Shown: positions 23,153 to 32,114, numbered from the stretch's first letter. The stretch is DNA of 64,000 nucleotides from Oscillospiraceae bacterium (GCA_902801295.1 CADCHN010000001.1:62001-126000), one strand, 5' to 3'. Numbers and translations are program-made. The notes: generated from the sequence alone by a model not told the origin.

Positions 23153-23181
23153 ATTTTATCTCGAAACAGGCAGTGAGTCAA
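23153..23181 (-). promoter_or_regulatory. Promoter of the xpaC-telA-LemA-like operon
   Basis: On the minus strand TTGACT (23,176-23,181) and TAAAAT (23,153-23,158) are 17 bases apart, 35 bases before the start of xpaC. Confidence 0.8.
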
Positions 23182-23351
23182 GGGTGTTGCATCCCGGAAT
23201 CCGCGGCCTAATTGTAAATAATCAGGAAATTAAGAGCGTTTATTTTTCCCGGCGGAGAAATGCTGTTTCTCTTTGCAGTTCGATCCCAAACTTGGCATTT
23301 GTGTTTGAATCGGGGGCCGAACGGATCACTATATCTTGTGAAGCCTGTGTA

Positions 23352-23380
23352 TTGCAAAGCCTGACCGGCTGTAGTATAAT
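23352..23380 (+). promoter_or_regulatory. Promoter of rpe-recR-rnj
   Basis: TTGCAA at 23,352-23,357 and TATAAT at 23,375-23,380 are 17 bases apart. The stretch 23,182-23,351 before it shows no gene. Confidence 0.75.
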
Positions 23381-23416
23381 CAAAAAATAAAATTTGTATT
23401 TGCGGAGGAACCCGTT

Positions 23417-24073
23417 ATGATTAAAATTGCGCCTTCCGTCCTGTCTGCCGATTTTTCATGTCTGGGGGAGGAACTGGCTGAGATCAAGGCCGCGGGTGCG
23501 GATTACGTGCATTTTGACGTGATGGACGGGCTCTTCGTTCCGAACATTTCCTTCGGCATCCCCGTGCTGCGCTCGCTGCGCAAATGCAGCGACATGTTTA
23601 TGGACGTGCACCTGATGATCGACCGCCCGCTGCGCTATGTCAAGGCCTTCTGCGACGCCGGCGCCGATCTCATCAACGTCCATGTAGAGTCCGACACCGA
23701 AAACAACATTTTTCTCGCTTTGGAAGAAGCCAAGGCTCTCGGCCGCAGGATCGCCGTCACGCTCAAGCCAGGCACGCCCGCGACCGCGATCGAACCCTTC
23801 CTGCCGATGCTCGATATGGTGCTCGTCATGACGGTGGAGCCCGGTTTCGGCGGACAGAGCTTCATGCACGACCAGCTGGAGAAGATCCGCACCCTGCGCA
23901 GCTGGCTGGATGAGATCAATCCCCTCTGCGACCTGGAGGTGGACGGCGGCATCACGCCAGAAACGGCGCCGCTGGCTCTGGAAGCCGGCGCAAACGTCCT
24001 CGTCGCCGGCAGCGCGGTCTTCGGCAAACCGGACCGCAAAGCTGCCATTGCCGCGCTGCGCGGAGAATTCTGA
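23417..24073 (+). CDS. rpe: Ribulose-phosphate 3-epimerase
   Basis: The 218-residue TIM-barrel enzyme interconverts ribulose 5-phosphate and xylulose 5-phosphate in the pentose phosphate pathway. Visible signatures are IKIAPSVLSADFSCL, HFDVMDGLFVPN (catalytic Asp and metal-binding His), VHLMIDRP, MTVEPGFGGQSF and VDGGI with the second catalytic Asp. Full length. ATG behind GCGGAGGAACC; recR follows 17 bases later. Confidence 0.96.
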   Translation: MIKIAPSVLSADFSCLGEELAEIKAAGADYVHFDVMDGLFVPNISFGIPVLRSLRKCSDMFMDVHLMIDRPLRYVKAFCDAGADLINVHVESDTENNIFLALEEAKALGRRIAVTLKPGTPATAIEPFLPMLDMVLVMTVEPGFGGQSFMHDQLEKIRTLRSWLDEINPLCDLEVDGGITPETAPLALEAGANVLVAGSAVFGKPDRKAAIAALRGEF

Positions 24074-24090
24074 AATCGGAGATATCTGCC

Positions 24091-24690
24091 ATGTCATTCT
24101 TTCCCGCTTCTCTGGAAGCTCTGATCGACAAGTTTGCCTCCCTGCCCGGGATCGGGCGGAAAAGCGCCCAGCGTCTGGCCTTTCATGTGCTGTCGCTGCC
24201 TCTGGAGGAAACGCGCGCCTTTGCCGATGCCATCATGGAGGCCAGAACCAGCGTCCATTGCTGCAAGATCTGCCAGAACCTGACGGAGGGCGAGATCTGC
24301 TCGATCTGTGCCAGCGACCGGCGCGACAAATCCACGATCTGCGTCGTGTCCGAGCCGCGCGATGTGCTGAGCATTGAGCGCGGGCGGGAGTATAACGGCA
24401 CCTATCACGTTCTGCACGGTGTGCTTTCGCCGATGAGCCATGTGGGGCCGGACGATATCCGCATCAAGGAGCTGCTGCAGCGGGTGGCTGACAACGACGT
24501 GGAAGAGGTCATCATGGCAACAAACCCCGACACGGAGGGGGAGGCGACGGCCATGTATATTTCTCGCCTGCTCAAGCCCTTCCAGATCAAGGTCACGCGC
24601 CTGGCCTACGGTATCCCTGTCGGCTCTAACCTGGAATTTGCCGATGACGCCACACTCAACCGTGCCATTGAGGGCCGGACGGAGATGTAA
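24091..24690 (+). CDS. recR: Recombination mediator protein RecR
   Basis: The 199-residue protein has the helix-hairpin-helix N-terminus (LPGIGRKSAQRLAFHVL), a four-cysteine zinc finger (CCKIC...CSIC, about 54-72) and a Toprim domain (CVVSEPRDVLSIER...ATNPDTEGEATAMY). With RecO it loads RecA at gaps. Full length. It is in an operon between rpe and rnj. Confidence 0.97.
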   Translation: MSFFPASLEALIDKFASLPGIGRKSAQRLAFHVLSLPLEETRAFADAIMEARTSVHCCKICQNLTEGEICSICASDRRDKSTICVVSEPRDVLSIERGREYNGTYHVLHGVLSPMSHVGPDDIRIKELLQRVADNDVEEVIMATNPDTEGEATAMYISRLLKPFQIKVTRLAYGIPVGSNLEFADDATLNRAIEGRTEM

Positions 24691-24711
24691 TCGCAAATAC
24701 GGCGTTATAAA

Positions 24712-24736
24712 AAGAATCAGTCTGGATATGATTCTT
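24712..24736 (+). other. Hairpin in the leader of the RNase J gene
   Basis: An 8-bp stem AAGAATCA/TGATTCTT (24,712-24,719 with 24,729-24,736) has a 9-nt loop and no T-run; it lies 40 bases before rnj and could affect its mRNA stability. Confidence 0.4.
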
Positions 24737-24776
24737 ACCAGGACGCATTACATACACACTTTTGAATGGAGAATAT

Positions 24777-26435
24777 ATGCAATCAAAACTGAAAATCATC
24801 CCTTTGGGCGGCCTCGGTGAAATCGGAAAGAACATGACGGCCTATGAGTACGGCAGCGATATCATTGTTGTCGACTGCGGTATGGGCTTTCCCGACGAGG
24901 ATATGTACGGCATCGACATCGTTCTGCCCGATATCAGCTATCTGCGCGCCAACGCCGACAAGATCCGCGGCATTATCCTGACGCACGGCCACGAGGACCA
25001 TATCGGCGCCGTGCCCTATGTGCTCAAGGAGCTGGACGTGCCCGTGTATACCACGCCGCTCACGGCGGCGCTGGTGGAGCTGAAGCTCGACGAGCACGAT
25101 CTGCTGTACAACACCCAGATCTTTACCAAAAAGCCCGGCGCGGTGTTCCGCCTCGGCTGCTTTACCGTGGAATTCATCCACGTGAACCATTCCATCCCGG
25201 ACTCCGTCGCCCTGGCGATCAAAACGCCGATCGGCACCGTGATCCACACCGGCGACTGGAAGATCGACGTGACCCCGATCAGCGGCGGCATGATCGATCT
25301 GACCCGCCTTGGCCAGCTCGGCAACGACGGTGTGCTCGCCCTGCTTGGTGACTCCACCAATGTGGAAAAGCCCGGTCATTCCGACTCCGAGCGCAAGGTC
25401 GGCGAAAGCTTTGACAAGCTCTTTGTCGGCTGCCGGAAGCGCATCATCATCACCACCTTCGCCTCTAATGTACACCGCCTGCAGCAGATCATCTCCGTGG
25501 CGGCCAAGTACGGCCGTAAGGTGGCCATCTCCGGGCGCAGCATGGAAAACGTACTGCGGGTGTCCATGGAGCTCGGCTACATGGAGATTCCCGAGAATGT
25601 GCTCGTCGACCTCGACCAGGCCAACCGTCTGCCCAAGGAGCAGGTGGTCGTCATCTCCACCGGCAGCCAGGGCGAGAGCATGTCCGCTCTGTACCGCATG
25701 GCCTTTTCCGAGCACAAGCAGGTGCGCATCGACGCGGGCGACCGCGTGATCATCTCCGCCTCGGCCATCCCCGGCAACGAAAACACCATTAGCCGCGTCA
25801 TCGACGCACTCTTTTCCAAGGGGGCGGAGGTCATCTACGACCGCCACACCGATTTGCACGTTTCGGGCCACGCCTCACAGGAGGAGCTCAAGATGATGCT
25901 CGCGCTGACAAAGCCCAAGTATTTCATCCCGCTTCACGGTGAGCAGCGTATGCTCGTCAAGCACGCGGAGCTCGGAAAACTGATGGGCGTCCAGCCGAAG
26001 AACATTGTTATCGCCGAAAATGGCAGCGTAATCGAGCTCAGCAAAAAGTCGATCAGCATGGAGGGCAGCGTCCCGGCCGGCGCCGTTCTGGTGGACGGCA
26101 GCGGCGGCGGGGAAGTGGGCAGCGTCGTGCTGCACGATCGCCAGCGCCTCGCGGAGGACGGCATGGTCGTCATTGTTCTACCTTATTCTTCTTATGACCA
26201 CACCCTGATCGCCAAGCCCGAGATCGTCACCCGCGGCTTTATCTATGTCAAAGAAGCCGAGGAGCTGATGGGCGAGCTGGAGCGCGTGACGCTCGAGTCG
26301 GTGGACGCCTGCCAGGCAGCGCATATCACGGACTGGACCGGCATCAAGGCCAGGGTCAAGTCCAATGTCTCGGGTTATCTGTACAAGGCCACGCGTCGCA
26401 GTCCGATGATCCTGCCGGTCATTACGGAGGTTTGA
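24777..26435 (+). CDS. rnj: Ribonuclease J
   Basis: The 552-residue metallo-beta-lactamase/beta-CASP enzyme carries the zinc motif THGHEDHIGAVPYVL (about 73-87), the LLGDSTNV segment and a C-terminal HVSGHASQEELK and PLHGEQRML block. It acts as a 5'-3' exonuclease and endonuclease in RNA decay and rRNA processing. The start is the ATG at 24,777 (MQSKLKIIPLGG) with TGGAGAA upstream; the ATG at 24,762 lacks a site. Length fits RNase J1/J2. Confidence 0.96.
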   Translation: MQSKLKIIPLGGLGEIGKNMTAYEYGSDIIVVDCGMGFPDEDMYGIDIVLPDISYLRANADKIRGIILTHGHEDHIGAVPYVLKELDVPVYTTPLTAALVELKLDEHDLLYNTQIFTKKPGAVFRLGCFTVEFIHVNHSIPDSVALAIKTPIGTVIHTGDWKIDVTPISGGMIDLTRLGQLGNDGVLALLGDSTNVEKPGHSDSERKVGESFDKLFVGCRKRIIITTFASNVHRLQQIISVAAKYGRKVAISGRSMENVLRVSMELGYMEIPENVLVDLDQANRLPKEQVVVISTGSQGESMSALYRMAFSEHKQVRIDAGDRVIISASAIPGNENTISRVIDALFSKGAEVIYDRHTDLHVSGHASQEELKMMLALTKPKYFIPLHGEQRMLVKHAELGKLMGVQPKNIVIAENGSVIELSKKSISMEGSVPAGAVLVDGSGGGEVGSVVLHDRQRLAEDGMVVIVLPYSSYDHTLIAKPEIVTRGFIYVKEAEELMGELERVTLESVDACQAAHITDWTGIKARVKSNVSGYLYKATRRSPMILPVITEV

Positions 26436-26439
26436 GCCT

Positions 26440-26772
26440 GTGAATATCCAGATTTTCGGCAAGGCCAAGTGCTTTGACACCAAAAAAGCCGAGCGCTGGT
26501 TCAAGGAGCGCCGGATCAAAGTTCAGTATGTCGATATCCTCAAATTCGGCATGAGCCGCGGCGAACTGAGCTCTGTAAAAAATGCCGTAGGACTCGAGGC
26601 ACTGATTGACGAGAAGGACGAGGATTATCCGCTGATTCAGTACCTGGCCTCGAACGAGGCCAAGCTCGATAAGCTTTATGAGGATCCTTATCTCATCAAA
26701 ACTCCCGTCGTCAGAAACGGGAAGCAGGCCACCGTCGGCTATTGCCCGGAAATCTGGAAAACCTGGGAATAA
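26440..26772 (+). CDS. ArsC/Spx-fold protein (arsenate reductase family)
   Basis: The 110-residue protein has a thioredoxin-like fold of the ArsC/Spx type: MNIQIFGKAKCFDTKKAERW with one cysteine (C11) where ArsC has its active site, and the TPVVRNGKQATVGY block near the C-terminus. The cysteine environment KAKCFDTKK lacks the CxxC of Spx. The start is GTG at 26,440 with CGGAGG overlapping the rnj stop, so it is coupled to rnj. Substrate unknown; a true arsenate reductase activity is not shown. Confidence 0.82.
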   Translation: MNIQIFGKAKCFDTKKAERWFKERRIKVQYVDILKFGMSRGELSSVKNAVGLEALIDEKDEDYPLIQYLASNEAKLDKLYEDPYLIKTPVVRNGKQATVGYCPEIWKTWE

Positions 26773-26807
26773 AAAATACCCGTCCGAACGAATCGGACGG
26801 GTATTTT
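26773..26807. terminator. Bidirectional terminator between the ArsC-like gene and secG
   Basis: A perfect 14-bp stem (26,773-26,786 with 26,794-26,807) with A-run and T-run sides serves both converging genes. Confidence 0.9.
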
Positions 26808-26817
26808 TCAGTTTCGG

Positions 26818-27054
26818 TCAAACAAAATGCAGCACGAAGGTCAGCAGAACGAAAACGCCGGCAAACCAGGGGGTCGCCTTGGCCAGCTTGTCGTCCCAGG
26901 TCTTGGCCTTGCCCTTGGAGAGGAAGGTCTCGGCACCGCCGGAAATGGCACCGGACAGGCCGGCGCTCTTGCCGCTCTGCATCAGAACAACAGCAGTTAC
27001 GGCGAGGCCGGAGAGAAGCTGCAGGATCGTGAGAATGATTTTAATGGCAGTCAT
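26818..27054 (-). CDS. secG: Preprotein translocase subunit SecG
   Basis: The 78-residue protein has two transmembrane helices (ILTILQLLSGLAVTAVVLMQ and WFAGVFVLLTFVLHFV) around the typical GKSAGLSGAISGGAETFLSK loop of SecG. It is the third component of the SecYEG channel. The ATG at 27,054 follows AAAGGATTGATATAC; a TTG or ATG three codons earlier is less well placed. Monocistronic with its own promoter. Confidence 0.95.
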   Translation of the reverse strand: MTAIKIILTILQLLSGLAVTAVVLMQSGKSAGLSGAISGGAETFLSKGKAKTWDDKLAKATPWFAGVFVLLTFVLHFV

Positions 27055-27097
27055 GTATATCAATCCTTTCGATTTTTTTCAGTTTGACAGCTTTGAC

Positions 27098-27126
27098 AGT
27101 ATAGCATACCTAAATCTACAATTCAA
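27098..27126 (-). promoter_or_regulatory. Promoter of secG
   Basis: On the minus strand TTGAAT (27,121-27,126) and TATACT (27,098-27,103) are 17 bases apart, 44 bases before the secG start. Confidence 0.75.
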
Positions 27127-27133
27127 GCTTTTT

Positions 27134-27544
27134 TTACACCCTTGCCCGCTTTTGCAGGGCGTCGCGTTCAGCAAGCAGGTGCCGGGATAACTCGGCCGCT
27201 GTCCAGGCGGCGTTGGTCGGCGTCAGCATGACCTTCAACTCTACGCGGCGGACACCCTCTGCGCGGAAAAAGCGCAGAAAACCGTCCAGCATCGCCTTGT
27301 CAAAGCCATGCATGACGAGCATTTCCGGAACCGAGGATGCGGCAGGCGCGGGAGAGTTCCGTCTTTCGAAGCCGGGCAGGCGGAAGAGGCAGCCGAGCGT
27401 TTCACCGAGATCCGTCGTCTGCACCGTGCGGACGATCACGCCCTGCGCGGTCAGGTAGCGGATGATGCGCATCGTGCGCTCCTCCGGCCGGAAGGCGAAC
27501 AGAAGCACCTGTGGCTGCGGTTGCTGCGGGATTTGAAACGACAT
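27134..27544 (-). CDS. DUF3783 family protein
   Basis: The 136-residue protein begins MSFQIPQQPQPQVLLFAFRP and ends with the DUF3783 region (EMLVMHGFDKAMLDGFLRFF...KVMLTPTNAAWTAAELSRHL). The family is common in Clostridia and of unknown function. It follows the DNA glycosylase gene by 20 bases in the same operon. The ATG at 27,544 has AAGGACGG upstream. Confidence 0.75.
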   Translation of the reverse strand: MSFQIPQQPQPQVLLFAFRPEERTMRIIRYLTAQGVIVRTVQTTDLGETLGCLFRLPGFERRNSPAPAASSVPEMLVMHGFDKAMLDGFLRFFRAEGVRRVELKVMLTPTNAAWTAAELSRHLLAERDALQKRARV

Positions 27545-27564
27545 GGTTTTACCGTCCTTCCTGT

Positions 27565-28077
27565 TTAGTCCGAACAAAACGGCGAGATGGCACGGCTCCA
27601 GGCGCAAATGAGCTGTTCCAGCGAACAGGCTGCGTTGGCCGGGCTCGTGGAGGGAAGCGATACAGCCGGGATGCCGAGTGTGGGGAGCAGATAGCGGGCA
27701 TAAAGTGACGAGGCTTTTCCGCCGTTGGTAAAGATCCGGTTTTCCACCCGGCTGCCGGATAAAATCGGCCGCAGATCCGCCGGAACAATGTCCTGAATGC
27801 TGCTGTCGGCCGAACCGATGATGCTGCAGCTCTCGATGACGTCATAGAGCGCGATCCGATGGCGGCGCAGAAACGATCGCTTTTCCTCAAGCGTCTGTGG
27901 TGCCTCATCATGAAAAACCGCCGCCAGAACCGGCCAGAAGCGGTTGCGCGGATGGCCGTAAAAGAAGCTCTGCTCCCGGGATTTGACCGAGGGAAAGCTG
28001 CCGAGAATCAGAATCCTGGAGTCCGGCGTATAAAACGGCCCGAAGCCGTGGGATAGATATTGGCGCTCAGCTGCCAT
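27565..28077 (-). CDS. DNA-deoxyinosine glycosylase (uracil-DNA glycosylase superfamily, family 6)
   Basis: The 170-residue protein shows the family pattern GFGPFYTPDSRILILGSFPSVKSREQ-x-FFYGHPRNRFWPVL near the N-terminus and LPSTSPANA near the C-terminus. Family 6 enzymes remove hypoxanthine from deaminated adenine and lie in the UDG fold. It starts repair of deaminated bases. ATG behind GGAAGGTGAGG. It has its own promoter facing away from yfcE. Confidence 0.87.
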   Translation of the reverse strand: MAAERQYLSHGFGPFYTPDSRILILGSFPSVKSREQSFFYGHPRNRFWPVLAAVFHDEAPQTLEEKRSFLRRHRIALYDVIESCSIIGSADSSIQDIVPADLRPILSGSRVENRIFTNGGKASSLYARYLLPTLGIPAVSLPSTSPANAACSLEQLICAWSRAISPFCSD

Positions 28078-28097
28078 AACCTCACCTTCCGTTATGG

Positions 28098-28126
28098 ATT
28101 ATCGGCGAAAGCGGATGAAAAGTCAA
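28098..28126 (-). promoter_or_regulatory. Promoter of the DNA glycosylase operon
   Basis: On the minus strand TTGACT (28,121-28,126) and GATAAT (28,098-28,103) are 17 bases apart. Confidence 0.75.
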
Positions 28127-28158
28127 GGAATGCTTTTCGTGAATGGCATAGTTTTTCG

Positions 28159-28187
28159 TTGAAGAATGAATGGGGAACGGTTATAAT
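28159..28187 (+). promoter_or_regulatory. Promoter of yfcE and the GH3 gene
   Basis: TTGAAG at 28,159-28,164 and TATAAT at 28,182-28,187 are 17 bases apart, followed by TAGGAGAG before the start at 28,211. Confidence 0.8.
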
Positions 28188-28210
28188 CGAAATATAGGAG
28201 AGTGATAACA

Positions 28211-28759
28211 ATGAAACTGATGGTCGCATCCGATATTCACGGTTCGGCGTACTGGTGCAGGCGGCTGCTGGAAGCCTTCGACCGAGAGGGCGCGGATCGG
28301 CTTTTGCTGCTGGGCGATATCCTTTATCACGGCCCGCGCAATGACCTGCCGGAGGAATACGCACCGATGGAGGTCGCCGCCATGCTCAATGCCCGCGCCG
28401 GTATGGTATTCGGCGTGCGCGGCAACTGCGACGCGGAGATCGACCAGATGGTGCTGCAGTTTCCGATGATGGCGGATTACAGTCTGCTCTTTGCCGGGCA
28501 GCACGCCGTTTTTGCCACGCACGGGCACGTCTGGAACAAGGAGCATCTGCCGCCGCTGCGTTCGGGCGACGTGCTGCTGCACGGGCATACCCATGTGCCC
28601 GCCTGGGAGGAAACAGCGGAAGGAATTTTTTACTTGAATCCCGGTTCCGTTTCGATACCGAAGGAGAACACGCCGCACGGCTATCTGCTGCTGGAGGAGA
28701 AAACCTGGAGCTGGAAGCGCGTGGACGGGGAAGAATACCACCGCTTGACGCTGGCTTGA
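28211..28759 (+). CDS. yfcE: YfcE-type phosphodiesterase
   Basis: The 182-residue calcineurin-like enzyme has the metal-binding motifs SDIHG, LLGDILYHGP, GNCD, THGH and HGHTHVP in order. Members hydrolyse phosphodiester model substrates with manganese; the physiological substrate is not known. The ATG at 28,211 is preferred over GTG at 28,202 because of the distance to AGGAG. The GH3 gene follows 17 bases later. Confidence 0.92.
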   Translation: MKLMVASDIHGSAYWCRRLLEAFDREGADRLLLLGDILYHGPRNDLPEEYAPMEVAAMLNARAGMVFGVRGNCDAEIDQMVLQFPMMADYSLLFAGQHAVFATHGHVWNKEHLPPLRSGDVLLHGHTHVPAWEETAEGIFYLNPGSVSIPKENTPHGYLLLEEKTWSWKRVDGEEYHRLTLA

Positions 28760-28776
28760 ACGGGGGAGGAGACGGT

Positions 28777-31113
28777 ATGGATTCCATCAGAAATATGAGC
28801 CTGGAGGATCAGATCGCGCTTTGCTCCGGGGCGGACGCCTGGCACACCAAGGCGATCCCGGGGGCCGGTGTTCCGATCCTCTGCATGAGCGACGGGCCGC
28901 ACGGTCTGCGAAAGGTCCGCGAAGGCGCCGGACTGACGGACGTCAACGACTCCGTCCCGGCGACCTGTTTCCCCACGGCTGTGCTGAGCGCCTGCAGCTG
29001 GGACCCGAAACTCCTGGAGGAGATCGGCAGGGCCATCGGCGAAGAGGCCGCGGCCAACGGCGTAGGGCTGCTGCTCGGCCCTGGCGCGAACATCAAGCGA
29101 AACCCTCTTTGCGGCCGCAATTTTGAGTATTTTTCCGAGGATCCCGTGTTGACCGGCAAACTCGCGGCAGCCATGATCCGCGGCGTGGAAAGCACCGGCG
29201 TCGGCGCCTGCCTGAAGCATTTCGCCTGCAACAGCCAGGAGTACAAGCGCTTCAATTCCGACAGCGTTCTGGATGAGCGCACACTCCGGGAAATCTACCT
29301 CAGCGGCTTTGAAACGGCGGTTAAAGAAGGAAAGCCCTCCGCCGTCATGTGCGCCTACAACAAGGTCAACGGCGAGCATTGCTCCGACAGCAAAAAACTC
29401 CTGACGGACATTTTGCGCGAAGAATGGGGCTTTGACGGCATGGTCGTCACCGACTGGGGCGCGATGAATGACCGCGTCCGCGCTTTTGAGGCCGGCTGCG
29501 ACCTGAATATGCCGGGCGGCTCGGCCTATCAGGAGCGCGAGGCCGCCGCGGCGGTGCGTGAGGGTAAACTCGACCGGGACTGTGTCGTCCGCTCAGCCGA
29601 GCGAGTGGCGCAGCTCGCGCTGCGCGCCCAGAAGGTGCAGAAGGAGAAGCCGCCCTTTGACCCGGCAGCGCACCATACGCTTGCCGGAAGGGCAGCGGCG
29701 GAGAGCGCCGTGCTGCTGAAAAATCAAGGCCATATTCTGCCGATTGCCAAGGATCTGGACGTGCTGTTCATCGGCCCGATGGCCGCGCAGCTGCGCTATC
29801 AGGGGGGCGGCAGCAGCCATATCAATCCCATCACGCAGCGGCAGGTGACGGAGCTGTGCCCGGATATCCCCTGGGTGCAGGGCTGCCCGATGGACGGCAC
29901 CAGCGACAAGAATCTGCTGCAGGAGGCTGAGAAGGCTGCGAAAAAGGCGGGCATTGCCGTGCTGTTTCTCGGCCTGCCCGACCCTTTTGAATCCGAGGGC
30001 TTTGACCGTGAGACGATGGCTATGCCGGAGGGTTACAATGAGCTCATTGAGCGCGTGGCTGCAGTCAACCCGCACACGGTCGTCGTTTTGTGCTGCGGCA
30101 GCCCGGTGGAGATGCCCTGGGCGGACAGGGTCAAGGGCATTCTGTATCTCGGCCTGCCCGGGGAAGCCGGCGCCGAGGCGATCGTCGATCTGCTCTTCGG
30201 CGACGCCTGTCCCGGCGGAAGGCTCGCGGAGAGCTGGCCGCTGCGGGATAAGGACTGCGTTTCCTCGAGCTATTACGCCGGGCAGCATAAGGACGCGCAC
30301 TACCGCGAGGGCATCTACGTCGGTTACCGTTATTACCGGAAAGCCGGGCTGCCGGTGTGCTATCCCTTCGGCTACGGCCTGAGCTATACAAGCTTTTCCT
30401 ATTCCCATCTGGAGATCATCGGGAACACGGTCAGCTGCCGGGTAAAGAACAGCGGGAAACGGGACGGCGCGGAAGTCGTACAGCTCTATATCTCTCCGCC
30501 GGAGGGCACGGCCTACCGCGCGCCGCTTGAGCTCAAGGGCTTCGAAAAGGTCTGGCTAAAGCGTGGGGAGACAAAGACTGTCCGCTTCACGCTCGACGAG
30601 CGCTGCTTTGCCGTCTGGCAGGACGGATGGATCGTCCCGGCGGGGGAATACGGCGTGCATGTCGGCTCTTCCTCGGCTGATCTACTCCTGCACGGCAGCA
30701 TCCGCCGCGACGGCGTTTTCTGGGATGGCACGTCCTGCCCCGACTGGTATCTCCGACCGGAGGGCTGCCCTTCTCACATCGCCTTTGAGCATCTGCTCGG
30801 CCGTCCGGCGGCGGAGAAGCGGGCGCGGAAGGGATCATATACGATGGAGAATACGCTGAATGAAATGCAGGAGGATTCTCTGACTGCGCGGCTTGTGACG
30901 ATGGCCATGGCCGCTTATCTCGCCAAGGCCAACGGCGGCGACCGCAGCAGTCCGGACTATCGGATGGCGCTGAGCACCTCGGCCGATGCGCCGCTGCGAT
31001 CGCTGAAGATCTTTCTCGGAAAAGACAGCGCCGCGATGGACGCGCTGCTGGAGCTTTCCAACGGGCACGGCCTGCGCGCGCTGCAAAAACTGCTGAAAGA
31101 CGAAGGACGATAA
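28777..31113 (+). CDS. Glycoside hydrolase family 3 (beta-glucosidase-like), cytoplasmic
   Basis: The 778-residue protein lacks a signal peptide. It has the N-terminal barrel with LGPGANIKRNPLCGRNFEYF, the KHFACN motif and the nucleophile region GMVVTDWGAM (Asp in VTDW), then a second alpha/beta domain, a fibronectin III-like domain (AEVVQLYISPP...LKGFEKVWLKRGETKTVRF) and a C-terminal helical extension seen in many Clostridia GH3 enzymes. It should remove terminal beta-linked sugars from imported oligosaccharides. ATG behind GGGGGAGGAG. Confidence 0.92.
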   Translation: MDSIRNMSLEDQIALCSGADAWHTKAIPGAGVPILCMSDGPHGLRKVREGAGLTDVNDSVPATCFPTAVLSACSWDPKLLEEIGRAIGEEAAANGVGLLLGPGANIKRNPLCGRNFEYFSEDPVLTGKLAAAMIRGVESTGVGACLKHFACNSQEYKRFNSDSVLDERTLREIYLSGFETAVKEGKPSAVMCAYNKVNGEHCSDSKKLLTDILREEWGFDGMVVTDWGAMNDRVRAFEAGCDLNMPGGSAYQEREAAAAVREGKLDRDCVVRSAERVAQLALRAQKVQKEKPPFDPAAHHTLAGRAAAESAVLLKNQGHILPIAKDLDVLFIGPMAAQLRYQGGGSSHINPITQRQVTELCPDIPWVQGCPMDGTSDKNLLQEAEKAAKKAGIAVLFLGLPDPFESEGFDRETMAMPEGYNELIERVAAVNPHTVVVLCCGSPVEMPWADRVKGILYLGLPGEAGAEAIVDLLFGDACPGGRLAESWPLRDKDCVSSSYYAGQHKDAHYREGIYVGYRYYRKAGLPVCYPFGYGLSYTSFSYSHLEIIGNTVSCRVKNSGKRDGAEVVQLYISPPEGTAYRAPLELKGFEKVWLKRGETKTVRFTLDERCFAVWQDGWIVPAGEYGVHVGSSSADLLLHGSIRRDGVFWDGTSCPDWYLRPEGCPSHIAFEHLLGRPAAEKRARKGSYTMENTLNEMQEDSLTARLVTMAMAAYLAKANGGDRSSPDYRMALSTSADAPLRSLKIFLGKDSAAMDALLELSNGHGLRALQKLLKDEGR

Positions 31114-31154
31114 CCGTATGTTGTCCGTTCAACCACGCATACAATGATTCTGAA

Positions 31155-31186
31155 CAGGCGCCGCCGTTCCTTTCCGGCGGCGCCTG
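31155..31186 (+). terminator. Hairpin after the GH3 gene
   Basis: A perfect 12-bp GC-rich stem (31,155-31,166 with 31,175-31,186) has an 8-nt loop. The T-run is poor, so termination may be partial. Confidence 0.6.
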
Positions 31187-31196
31187 CTTCACGCTC

Positions 31197-31225
31197 TTGT
31201 CATGATCGAAAGATCGTGCTATAAT
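31197..31225 (+). promoter_or_regulatory. Promoter of uppP-ftsK
   Basis: TTGTCA at 31,197-31,202 and TATAAT at 31,220-31,225 are 17 bases apart. The spacer holds GATCGAAAGATC, a small palindrome. Confidence 0.8.
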
Positions 31226-31260
31226 TCAACTAATATGAGTTCAACAGGGAGGAATCTGCC

Positions 31261-32094
31261 TTGTCGATTTGGAATGCGATCATCCTGGGGCTTGTCCAGG
31301 GACTGGCGGAGTTTTTACCGATTTCGAGTTCCGGCCATCTGTCGGTGCTCAATAATTTGTTCGGAATGACCACGGCGGAGAACGGGCATATGTTCTTTGA
31401 CGTGCTGCTCCATCTCGGTACACTGATTTCCATCTGCGTGGTCTATTGGCAGGACATCGTGGATATGTTCTTCGAGGTGCTGGGCTTTGTGAACATAGGG
31501 CCGCTCGCCGGCAAGAGAAAGGCGCATTATCCCGCGGCGCGCCTGTTTTTGATGATCGTGCTGGCGACGCTGCCGCTCGTACTGGTGATGCCGGTCAAGG
31601 ATATGCTCGAGGGTCTGTATTACGACAGCATTTTCATCGGCGTGATGCTGATTTTCACTGGCTTTATGCTCTATGTGTCCGATAAGATGGTTCCGGGCAG
31701 CAAGACCGAGAAAAACATGGGGATGCTCGATGCGCTGCTCATCGGCGTTTGCCAGTGTGTGGCCACAATCCCCGGTCTCTCCCGTTCGGGAACCACGATT
31801 ACGGCCGGCCTCGCTATGGGCCTCAAGCGCGAGTTTGCGGTGAAGTTCGCGTTTTTGATGAGCCTTCCCGCCGTACTCGGCGCCAATATTCTCAGTATTG
31901 CTGACGCTGCGCGCGAGGGCATCGACTGGTCCTGCATGCCGGCCTATCTCGTTGGCATGGCGGTGGCCATGGTCACCGGCATCGGGTCGATTACGCTTCT
32001 CAAACGCATCTCCCGCAGCGGACATTTCGGCGGCTTTGCCTATTATTGCTGGGTCGCCGGCGCGATGTCCATCATTCTGACAATGATTTTCTGA
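31261..32094 (+). CDS. uppP: Undecaprenyl-diphosphate phosphatase
   Basis: The 277-residue polytopic membrane enzyme carries the two signatures EFLPISSSGHLSV and GLSRSGTTIT with the catalytic Ser/His/Arg residues. It recycles the C55 lipid carrier for peptidoglycan synthesis and gives bacitracin tolerance. The start is TTG at 31,261 behind AGGGAGGAATCTGCC. ftsK follows after 20 bases. Confidence 0.95.
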   Translation: MSIWNAIILGLVQGLAEFLPISSSGHLSVLNNLFGMTTAENGHMFFDVLLHLGTLISICVVYWQDIVDMFFEVLGFVNIGPLAGKRKAHYPAARLFLMIVLATLPLVLVMPVKDMLEGLYYDSIFIGVMLIFTGFMLYVSDKMVPGSKTEKNMGMLDALLIGVCQCVATIPGLSRSGTTITAGLAMGLKREFAVKFAFLMSLPAVLGANILSIADAAREGIDWSCMPAYLVGMAVAMVTGIGSITLLKRISRSGHFGGFAYYCWVAGAMSIILTMIF

Positions 32095-32114
32095 CGTTAC
32101 GAAAGGAAACGCTC

